Positions 1 through 5,105 of a stretch of 5,373 bases of DNA are shown here, piece by piece. Within the stretch, counting starts at the first letter, position 1, and every line of letters begins with the position of its first letter. Source of the DNA: Candidatus Omnitrophota bacterium. GTDB lineage: Bacteria > Omnitrophota > Gorgyraeia > Gygaellales > Profunditerraquicolaceae. The notes beneath the pieces were generated by a model, which was given only the letters and a program-made list of their open reading frames with translations, searched no databases and was not told where the DNA came from. The position numbers were made by a program, and so were the translations under genes. The stretch lies in the NCBI GenBank assembly GCA_016867005.1, contig VGKM01000090.1:1-5373 (forward strand). The letters run 5' to 3'.

Positions 1-328
1 CGCGCTTCAGGAAAAAACCGCATCTTTCGGCAACTTGCGGCAGAGGATTTTCCAGGCCGTCAAAAATCTGGCCTAATAAGCCCGGGCCCAATTCCACAGA
101 AAGCAGCTCTCCGCTGAACTCCACCGCTTCCCCTGCCTTTAAACCGCCGGTGCTTTCATAGACCTGCAATTCCGCATTATTCCCCCGTATACGGATTACT
201 TCCGATTTCAAGCGTTCTTCGCCGTGCAATATGTAAACGACTTCATTCTGAATGGCAAAAGAATCAAAACTTGCTGTTACCATGTTTGCGTTGACTTTAA
301 CAATATAACCCGTCCTTTTAGCCGGCAT
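1..328 (-). CDS. atpA: V-type ATP synthase subunit A, N-terminal part (cut by window edge)
   Basis: Catalytic subunit of the V/A-type ATPase head, which binds and turns over ATP at the A/B interface on the cytoplasmic side of the membrane. The first 109 residues are visible. They match the N-terminal beta-barrel domain: an opening MPAKRTGYIVKVNANMV, the segment QVYESTGGLKAGEAVEF at about 55-71, and the family hallmark LGPGLLGQIFDGLENPLP at about 80-97. The Walker A motif and the rest lie beyond base 1. The chosen ATG at 328 has an AGAGGT ribosome binding site ending 4 nt upstream, and lies 11 nt after the stop of the DUF2764 gene. The QNEVVY and DGLENPL wording resembles PVC and spirochaete A subunits more than archaeal ones; this is recalled, not searched. 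The identity is very secure because of the hallmark and the gene order. Confidence 0.95.
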   Translation of the reverse strand, partial: MPAKRTGYIVKVNANMVTASFDSFAIQNEVVYILHGEERLKSEVIRIRGNNAELQVYESTGGLKAGEAVEFSGELLSVELGPGLLGQIFDGLENPLPQVAERCGFFLKR

Positions 329-332
329 TTTT

Positions 333-338
333 ACCTCT
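333..338 (-). promoter_or_regulatory. Ribosome binding site of atpA
   Basis: AGAGGT on the minus strand lies 4 nt upstream of the ATG at 328, within the 11-nt gap after the DUF2764 stop codon. It supports the atpA start and suggests independent re-initiation within the operon. Confidence 0.7.
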
Positions 339-339
339 G

Positions 340-867
340 TTAGTTTATAGTAGTTATTTTTTCTAAAAGTGCCTTGCCGCTGGCCTTGTTAATTTTATCC
401 CAGCGTTCTAAAATCAAAAGCTTCAAAGCATAAATAAGCAATGCATCAAAATCAAAAAAATGCCCGCAACCCAACTCGTCAAGAAAAATCCATCTTGCTT
501 CATCCAACAGCCTTTCGGCTTCTAATGGCGACTGGCTCCTTAGGGCTGCTGCTGCAACATGATAAATCGCCAGGCCCGGAGCATCAGGGCTTGGACGAAG
601 ATACTTCTCGGGGCTGATTTTTTTGCGCACGGCCCTTAAATGCGCCAGTTCATTCCTGAGCAATGTCTCAAAGCTGGCCGCTTTTTTTATAACCTGATTT
701 TCCTGATATGACAAAAATTCCTGCGGTAATTTTTTTAATGATTCCATATCCCTATCCGGGATAAACCCGGAGCATTTTTCCAGAAAATTCCCAAAGGAAA
801 GCGGCGGCTTATCGCTAAAGCTCAGCATCGGCAAACTTGACAAAAGATATGCGTAAAAATCAGCCAT
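340..867 (-). CDS. DUF2764 family protein of the V-ATPase operon
   Basis: A 175-residue, probably cytoplasmic protein of unknown function. It is recognised as DUF2764 by the N-terminus MADFYAYLLSSLPMLSF, the helical middle with charged segments (about 65-90), the C-terminal FDFDALLIYALKLLILERW at about 137-155, and its position between atpE and atpA. No signal peptide or membrane segment is evident. Starting ATG at 867 lies 3 nt after the atpE stop; the only Shine-Dalgarno-like sequence is a weak AGG 8 nt upstream inside the end of atpE, so it is probably translated by coupling. Homologues that I recall from Chlamydia and spirochaetes are longer (about 250 residues or more), so this is a short version, although both conserved ends are present and there is no sign of a frameshift. 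In archaeal and Thermus operons this slot holds subunits C and F, so a structural role in the ATPase is a reasonable inference. Confidence 0.85.
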   Translation of the reverse strand: MADFYAYLLSSLPMLSFSDKPPLSFGNFLEKCSGFIPDRDMESLKKLPQEFLSYQENQVIKKAASFETLLRNELAHLRAVRKKISPEKYLRPSPDAPGLAIYHVAAAALRSQSPLEAERLLDEARWIFLDELGCGHFFDFDALLIYALKLLILERWDKINKASGKALLEKITTIN

Positions 868-870
868 ATA

Positions 871-1470
871 TTAAACCTGCAGGATTTCTTTCAGTTTTGG
901 TTTCAGAAATGTCCCGATGTACCCGGCAAGGGAAGCATCCGTAAAATCAAACTGCGACTTTCCCGCGTCATAGCTTATGATAAAACCTGCGCGGATATCA
1001 TCCGAAGACCTTAATATGATTTTTTTCTTTACTTCGTCTTTTAATTTTGCCAAAAACCCGCTTTCTAATGCGCCTAAATCATCCTTATTGACAGAGATAA
1101 TAATTTCACTTCCCCCGCGGAAATCAAAATTATGGGTTATATTGGTTAAAATCCTGGATAGGCTCTCTGGCGTAAGCGCATCATGCACCTGGGCATTTAT
1201 CAACTTGGCAAGCATATCATTTATTTCCTGCCTTAAAACCAAAAGGAGGTCCCTTGCTGCCTGATGAAGCAGGCTTTTTTCCTTTTCCTGCGCAAGAGAA
1301 AACGCCTCTTTTGTTTCCTGTAAGATTTTTTCTGCCCGGCCTTGGGCTTTTTTTATGATCTCATCTGCCCTGAGCTTTGCTTTATCCTCTATTTCTTTGG
1401 CCCTGGCTTCTGCTGCAACCACGCCTTCCTGATTGATCTTTTCTATCAGTGCTTTAATATCTTCTGCCAT
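871..1470 (-). CDS. atpE: V-type ATP synthase subunit E (peripheral stalk)
   Basis: Peripheral-stalk subunit that holds the A/B head still against the membrane motor. It has 199 residues, close to the family norm. Residues about 1-90 are a long charged, alanine-rich helix (EARAKEIEDKAKLRADEI and following) typical of the stalk coiled coil that pairs with subunit G/H. Residues about 100-199 form the globular C-terminal domain, with IRAGFIISYDAGKSQFDFTDASL at about 159-181 and the ending LKPKLKEILQV. An upstream in-frame start at 1503 would add 11 residues (MNSGQGWQEKT), but it reaches into the palindromic spacer. The ATG at 1470 has AGGAG 6 nt upstream, so I chose it. It is the first gene of the ATPase group and lies 109 bp after pyrF. 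Domain pattern and downstream genes make the call firm. Confidence 0.93.
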   Translation of the reverse strand: MAEDIKALIEKINQEGVVAAEARAKEIEDKAKLRADEIIKKAQGRAEKILQETKEAFSLAQEKEKSLLHQAARDLLLVLRQEINDMLAKLINAQVHDALTPESLSRILTNITHNFDFRGGSEIIISVNKDDLGALESGFLAKLKDEVKKKIILRSSDDIRAGFIISYDAGKSQFDFTDASLAGYIGTFLKPKLKEILQV

Positions 1471-1476
1471 AGTTTT

Positions 1477-1481
1477 CTCCT
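1477..1481 (-). promoter_or_regulatory. Ribosome binding site that sets the atpE start
   Basis: AGGAG on the minus strand is followed by 6 nt (AAAACT) and ATG at 1470. It favours this start over the in-frame ATG at 1503, which would place the binding site inside the coding region. Confidence 0.8.
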
Positions 1482-1501
1482 GCCAACCTTGTCCACTGTT
1501 C

Positions 1502-1549
1502 AACCTCGTAGGTTTAAACGGGTTTTTAGCTCTCTTAACCTACGAGGTT
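1502..1549. repeat. Inverted pair of 13-bp palindromic elements
   Basis: aacctcgtaggtt at 1502-1514 and its exact reverse complement aacctacgaggtt at 1537-1549 form a perfect 13-bp inverted repeat with a 22-nt loop. Each copy is itself a small hairpin (aacct, 3-nt centre, aggtt), so the region can fold as two separate hairpins or one long stem. Centre-to-centre distance is 35 bp. No T-run follows on the minus strand, so it is not a standard terminator of the pyr operon. It could be a REP-like or MITE-like repeat, an operator for a dimeric protein, or an RNA switch in the atpE leader; the sequence alone does not decide. Confidence 0.85.
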
Positions 1550-1555
1550 AAGAGA
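1531..1555. repeat. Perfect 11-bp hairpin with 3-nt loop
   Basis: tctcttaacct at 1531-1541, loop acg, then aggttaagaga at 1545-1555. It includes the right-hand copy of the 13-bp element and extends it outward into the adjoining tandem repeat. In an RNA reading toward atpE this hairpin forms first, and would compete with the long stem to 1502-1514. It lacks a following U-run in the direction of the genes. Confidence 0.85.
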
Positions 1556-1574
1556 TTGAGAGATTGAGAGATTA
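1551..1574. repeat. 8-bp tandem repeat, three copies
   Basis: Two exact copies of agagattg and a third ending in a instead of g (agagatta), starting within the right arm of the 11-bp hairpin. They lie only 6 nt past the pyrF stop codon. On the gene strand they read as a pyrimidine-rich tract with CAATCTCT units. No coding role is visible. Such arrays commonly vary in copy number by replication slippage. Confidence 0.85.
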
Positions 1575-1579
1575 AAAAG

Positions 1580-2251
1580 TTATTGCAATAATTCATCAAC
1601 TGCTTTTAAAGGGTCGCTGGCTTCAAGTATGGGCCTGCCGACTACTATATAATCAGCCCCTGCTTCAATTGCCTCTCTTGCAGTCGCAATCCTTTTTTGG
1701 TCTCCGGCGGATGAACCTCTGGGCCTGATGCCGGGGGTTACGATTATAAAATCTTTTCCGAATTCTTCGCGGATTTTTTTTGCCTCAAGGACAGAACAAA
1801 CAACGCCGTCTAAACCGGCCTCTTTAGCCGTCCTTGCAGCATCTAATACGTCTTTTACGCCTGATTCTTCGCTTGTTAATTTAGTCACTCCGACTACAAA
1901 TGGCTTCTTAATATTTAATTCCCTGGCCCGCATTGCTGCTCCTTCAGCAGCTTTCTTAAGCATACCGATCCCGCCCTGAACATGTACTGTCATCATAAAA
2001 ACATTAGGGCTTGTGCCGCTGGCCGTCGCAGAATACACAGTATTGGGAATATCATGGAATTTCAGGTCCAAAAATACTTTTCCACCTTTTCCTGCGGCCA
2101 TCTCAATAGCCTTTGGCCCATAAGCAGTAAATAACTGGCTGCCGACTTTGTAGAATTGGACCTTGTTGCCGAGAACACTGACGATCTTTTCTGCTTTCTC
2201 CAGCGTATCCACATCTAAAGCCACAATTAACCTGTCTTTTAGCTCCGGCAT
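1580..2251 (-). CDS. pyrF: Orotidine 5'-phosphate decarboxylase
   Basis: Last step of de novo UMP synthesis: decarboxylates OMP to UMP in the cytoplasm. It has 223 residues, within the normal range for the bacterial enzyme of this type. Visible motifs are ALDVD at 11-15 (substrate-binding Asp13), YKVG with Lys35, the catalytic DLKFHDIPNT at 62-71 (Asp62, Lys64, Asp67), TVHVQGG at 88-94, the phosphate-binding TPGIRP at 172-177 with Gln185, and VVGRPI at 203-208 with Arg206. All key residues are present, so the enzyme should be active. The ATG at 2251 lies inside the 3' end of pyrD (13-nt overlap), with a modest AGGG 8 nt upstream, so coupling to pyrD is likely. It appears to be the last gene of the pyr run; no terminator follows. 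Confidence 0.97.
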   Translation of the reverse strand: MPELKDRLIVALDVDTLEKAEKIVSVLGNKVQFYKVGSQLFTAYGPKAIEMAAGKGGKVFLDLKFHDIPNTVYSATASGTSPNVFMMTVHVQGGIGMLKKAAEGAAMRARELNIKKPFVVGVTKLTSEESGVKDVLDAARTAKEAGLDGVVCSVLEAKKIREEFGKDFIIVTPGIRPRGSSAGDQKRIATAREAIEAGADYIVVGRPILEASDPLKAVDELLQ

Positions 2252-3180
2252 TTTAACGACCCTGTTAATTCCTTGATCGAATCTATTTTATTGGAACGTA
2301 AATATTTTTCAATGCCTGAAATGATCTCTGTTGCAGCTCTCGGATTAATAAAATTGGCAGTGCCTACACTTATTGCCGATGAGCCGGCAATAAAAAACTC
2401 CAGGGCGCTTTCAGTGTCCATTATACCACCCATCCCGATTATAGGAATTTTAATTTTCTGATAAACTTCCCAAACCATCCTTACGGCAACAGGCCTGATT
2501 GCCGGGCCGCTTAAGCCGGCCAGCCCTTGCGCGATCTTCGGCCTTCTTGCAACAACATCAATGCTCATCCCGATTAAAGTGTTAACTAGGGCAACCGCAT
2601 CGCTTCCGGCCTCTTCCGCTGCCATAGCTATTTCGGTTATATCGGTAACATTGGGGGATAATTTAGTAATCAGCGGCTTCCTGGTGGCCTTGCGCACTGA
2701 TCTTACAATATCGGATGTGGCTTGAGCATCCTGGGCAATTAATCGCCCTCCTCCTGAAACCTTGTGTGCATGTTTTACATTTGGACAGGAAATATTCAAT
2801 TCTATCGCCCCAACCGCATTGATCTTGTTTAATTTTTTCGCGAGTGCGGGGAATTCATCGATGTCCTGATCCGAAGCAATGCTGACAATTATAGGGACAC
2901 CGGATTTTTCCAAGACAGGGATCTTCTCTTTGATAAATTTATCTATGCCGGGATTTTCTAAACCAATCGAATTCAGCATTCCCGCCGGGGTCTCGCAGGT
3001 GCGGGGCATAGGATTGCCGGCGCGGGCTCTTAACGTAATTGTTTTTGTGACGATGGCCCCGAGCTTTTTAATATCGGTTAACCCGCGGAATTCCTCTGCG
3101 TAACCAAAAGTACCGGAACAAACCATTACCGGGTTCTCAATCCTTAACCTACCTATATTTACAGAAAGTTTTGACGGCAT
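2239..3180 (-). CDS. pyrD: Dihydroorotate dehydrogenase, class 1B catalytic subunit
   Basis: FMN-containing subunit that oxidises dihydroorotate to orotate in the cytoplasm and hands electrons to the PyrK subunit encoded two genes upstream. It has 313 residues, typical of class 1B. Motifs: NPVMVCSGTFGY at 16-27, TKT with Lys46, NSIGLENPG at 70-78, the active-site NISCPN at 129-134 with catalytic Cys132 (Cys rather than Ser marks class 1), TKLSPNVTDI at 172-181, NT at 200-201, and the FMN-phosphate loops GMGGI at 249-253 and SVGTANF at 271-277. The loop after the catalytic Cys (about 134-151) differs from the usual NVK-GG-FG-DP pattern and looks about six residues longer. The start ATG at 3180 follows the preceding stop after one nucleotide and has no clear ribosome binding site, so coupled translation is likely. 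The presence of pyrK confirms the 1B, NAD-dependent type. Confidence 0.97.
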   Translation of the reverse strand: MPSKLSVNIGRLRIENPVMVCSGTFGYAEEFRGLTDIKKLGAIVTKTITLRARAGNPMPRTCETPAGMLNSIGLENPGIDKFIKEKIPVLEKSGVPIIVSIASDQDIDEFPALAKKLNKINAVGAIELNISCPNVKHAHKVSGGGRLIAQDAQATSDIVRSVRKATRKPLITKLSPNVTDITEIAMAAEEAGSDAVALVNTLIGMSIDVVARRPKIAQGLAGLSGPAIRPVAVRMVWEVYQKIKIPIIGMGGIMDTESALEFFIAGSSAISVGTANFINPRAATEIISGIEKYLRSNKIDSIKELTGSLKCRS

Positions 3181-3181
3181 T

Positions 3182-3700
3182 TTATTTTAAGAATAGGCCT
3201 AACGCCAATCCGGCGATTACGGTAATAACCGGGTTTACCTTAAATATATATGTTACCACAATTACGATAATTGCAATTAAAACGGTCTTTATATCTGTAA
3301 TCGAAGTCCTAAACAGCCTGATTAATGCCACAATAATAAATCCGATTGCCATGGGCCTGACAACCTTAAGGAGATTTTGTACAAACGGATTGCCCTTGAA
3401 TTGAAAGTAACCGTTCGCGATGAAATAAAGGGCTATGAAAGGCACTATAATAAGGCCCAATGTCGCTGCAAATGCCCCTTTAATCCCGGCTGTTTTTGTA
3501 CCGACAAAAGTAGCCAGGTTTACCATGATCGGGCCAGGCGTGATCTCCGAAATGGCGACTAAATCCGTAAACTCCTGCAAGCTTAACCAATGATAAGTAT
3601 CCACTACATATCTCTGGGCTAAAACCAACATGGAATAGCCGCTCCCAATAGTAAACAAGCCTGCCTTCAGAAAAACCAAAAATAATTTAAACAGTATCAT
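3182..3700 (-). CDS. Single-domain chromate transporter family membrane protein
   Basis: Integral membrane protein of the CHR (chromate ion transporter) family, 172 residues, about the size of one CHR domain. The diagnostic region runs from FLKAGLFTIGSGYSML at 10-24 through WLSLQEFTDLVAISEITPGP at 38-57 to MVNLATFVGTK at 59-69, followed by hydrophobic segments near 76-95, 115-130, 138-153 and 156-171. Short CHR proteins are normally encoded as adjacent pairs; no partner is next to this one, since pyrK and pyrD flank it directly. The true substrate is unknown; the family name does not prove chromate transport. The ATG at 3700 has a purine-rich AAAGG upstream and lies 11 nt after the pyrK stop. 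An in-frame TTG at 3733 would overlap pyrK and is less likely. Family call firm, function not. Confidence 0.9.
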   Translation of the reverse strand: MILFKLFLVFLKAGLFTIGSGYSMLVLAQRYVVDTYHWLSLQEFTDLVAISEITPGPIMVNLATFVGTKTAGIKGAFAATLGLIIVPFIALYFIANGYFQFKGNPFVQNLLKVVRPMAIGFIIVALIRLFRTSITDIKTVLIAIIVIVVTYIFKVNPVITVIAGLALGLFLK

Positions 3701-3711
3701 ATTGCCCTTTC

Positions 3712-4533
3712 CTAAACAGCATCTTCCTGCCAAATAATATCTTGAGCGTTAAACACCGGACCCTCTTTGCAGACCCGCTGAAAACCAGAAATTGTCTTTA
3801 CTGCGCAACCAAGGCATGCCCCAAAACCGCAGCTCATATGTGCTTCAAGCGATACTTGCGCAGGGACGCGGTATTTTTTGCAAATGACGGCCAGTTCCTT
3901 AAGCATCGGCTTTGGGCCGCAGCCGTATATTGCTTGCGGCTTGAGGATTGCGGCTCGCAATAAATACTTTAACAGATCGGTCACCCTGCCTTTAAATCCG
4001 GCTGAGCCGTCGTCAGTGGCGATTTTGACGTCACAGCCCAGGGCCTTAAATTCTTTTTCGCAAAGAACCTGTTTTTTTGTTCTTGCCCCGATCAAGACCG
4101 AAATTGGCATTTTGGATTTCGAATTTTTGGTTTCCTTTAGTTTTTCTGCAAGAAAGACTAAAGGAGCTACGCCCATTCCGCCAGCAACAATAACTGGATG
4201 CCGGATGCCGGATGCCGGATGCCGGAAATTAAAACCATTCCCCAGCGGGCCGATTATATCCAAATAACCGCCGGGCTGTTTTCCTGATAACAACTCTGTC
4301 CCTCTCCCGACAATTTCGCACAAAATATGAAACGAGTTTCCTTTTACGCTATGGATACCAAGCGGCCGGCGTAATAACGGGTCATCTGCGCTAGAAACTT
4401 TTACCTCTACAAATTGCCCGGGTTTTGCCTTACGGCTGATTGTCGGGCAATAGAGAGAGAGATTAAAATAGTCTTGCCCGAAATATTTTTTCCCGGTGAT
4501 TTTTGGCCTCTCCTGATAAATTTCCGTTCCCAT
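3712..4533 (-). CDS. pyrK: Dihydroorotate dehydrogenase electron transfer subunit
   Basis: FAD and [2Fe-2S] subunit that passes electrons from PyrD's FMN to NAD+. From the start at 4533 it has 273 residues, a normal length. Domains: ferredoxin-reductase-like beta barrel at 1-100 with AKPGQFVEV at 36-44, FAD-binding RRPLGI at 55-60 and GPLGNGF at 95-101; nucleotide-binding domain with AGGMGVAPL at 117-125 and YGCGP at 203-207; and a C-terminal iron-sulfur site with Cys235, Cys240, Cys243 and Cys255 (spacing C-x4-C-x2-C-x11-C). The start at 4533 overlaps the previous stop as TAATG; upstream in-frame ATGs at 4551 and 4614 lie inside the preceding gene, lack binding sites and would add non-family residues. 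A 7-bp DNA repeat encodes HPASGIRHP at 105-113, in the variable link between the two domains, and leaves all motifs intact. Confidence 0.96.
   Translation of the reverse strand: MGTEIYQERPKITGKKYFGQDYFNLSLYCPTISRKAKPGQFVEVKVSSADDPLLRRPLGIHSVKGNSFHILCEIVGRGTELLSGKQPGGYLDIIGPLGNGFNFRHPASGIRHPVIVAGGMGVAPLVFLAEKLKETKNSKSKMPISVLIGARTKKQVLCEKEFKALGCDVKIATDDGSAGFKGRVTDLLKYLLRAAILKPQAIYGCGPKPMLKELAVICKKYRVPAQVSLEAHMSCGFGACLGCAVKTISGFQRVCKEGPVFNAQDIIWQEDAV
4196..4225. repeat. 7-bp tandem repeat (4.3 copies) inside pyrK
   Basis: Four exact copies of ggatgcc followed by gg, 30 bp in all. Three units make 21 bp, so the reading frame repeats every seven residues, giving HPASGIR then HP in PyrK. It sits in the loop between the FAD barrel and the nucleotide-binding domain, where length is tolerated. 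A change of one unit would shift the frame; three units would not. Confidence 0.9.
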
Positions 4534-5105
4534 TATCGTAACAACTCCCATGTTTTTACGATCATGACAAAAATAAATGCCGCAGAAAAAGAAGGCAGTT
4601 CTTTTTTTATCCACGATAATTTAAACTTGATCCTGGAGTCCTTGCGCATCATGCTTTTAATACTGGGGAAAAACTTCGGGGTGGCATTACAATAATCCCT
4701 GAATGAGCCCCCGAATAGGTCTGTCAACTTTTTCTCTTCTTTTCTTATCTGGGGGATATAGATCAAAAGGTAAACCAACACAAATACCAGCGCCACCCAC
4801 CATCTTAGGATCAAAAGGATGATACCCAGGCCGATAAAAAGCGTCCCCAAATACATCGGGTTCCTGGTCAATGCATATACCCCCTGCGTTGCCAATGTCT
4901 TGCCGTCGGGATTTAATTCTGCCTTATAGCCCCGGGCTGCTGTCCTTAAAAAATAACCTAGAAGGAATACCGCCATACCAAAAATTTCGGCAGCTGCTGC
5001 AATAACCCCGCTTGTTTTCTCCGGAAGCAGATATTGATAGAAAACCGCCAAACACGCAACAGACAAAAATATCAGGAACCCCTGGATCTTTATTCTTTTT
5101 TTCAT
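4533..5105 (-). CDS. ICMT/PEMT-like membrane methyltransferase family protein
   Basis: Polytopic membrane protein of the isoprenylcysteine carboxyl methyltransferase / phospholipid methyltransferase-like superfamily, 190 residues from the ATG at 5105. The hallmark is GVYALTRNPMYLG at 75-87 followed by EEKKLTDLFGGSFRDYCNATPKFFP at about 123-147; these form the SAM-binding region in characterised members. Hydrophobic segments lie near 8-26, 36-56, 83-100 and 101-118. After the family core there is a basic linker (148-168) and one more hydrophobic segment at about 172-187. Substrate cannot be told; prenylated CAAX proteins are not expected in bacteria, so a lipid or small hydrophobic acceptor is more plausible. 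The ATG overlaps the fpg stop as ATGA and has AGGTG 6 nt upstream; an in-frame GTG at 5114 is a weaker option. The stop overlaps the pyrK start by one base. Confidence 0.88.
   Translation of the reverse strand: MKKRIKIQGFLIFLSVACLAVFYQYLLPEKTSGVIAAAAEIFGMAVFLLGYFLRTAARGYKAELNPDGKTLATQGVYALTRNPMYLGTLFIGLGIILLILRWWVALVFVLVYLLIYIPQIRKEEKKLTDLFGGSFRDYCNATPKFFPSIKSMMRKDSRIKFKLSWIKKELPSFSAAFIFVMIVKTWELLR

Noticed and set aside
977..1264. Plus-strand open frame of 95 codons opposite atpE
   Set aside because: It lies wholly antisense to a firmly identified gene and its translation has no recognisable domain.
1502..1555. Rho-independent terminator after pyrF
   Set aside because: The hairpins are strong, but no run of T follows on the minus strand and GC content of the stems is modest.
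1551..1574. CRISPR-like array
   Set aside because: The units are 8 bp and directly adjacent without spacers, so this is a simple tandem repeat.
1471..1590. Promoter for the V-ATPase operon
   Set aside because: I looked for -35 and -10 boxes on the minus strand; TTGCAA near 1586 has no acceptable partner at 16-18 nt, so nothing is supported.
3701..3733. Upstream TTG start for the chromate-transporter-family gene
   Set aside because: It overlaps the end of pyrK and adds 11 non-hydrophobic residues; the ATG at 3700 has a purine-rich site and suits the family start.
3878..4267. Plus-strand open frame of 129 codons opposite pyrK
   Set aside because: It is antisense to the FAD/NAD and pre-cluster part of pyrK, has no family resemblance, and is open partly because of the 7-bp repeat.
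4534..4614. Longer PyrK with 27 extra N-terminal residues
   Set aside because: The extra residues (rich in Phe and Cys) are a shadow of the preceding gene, lack a binding site and do not fit the PyrK N-terminus.
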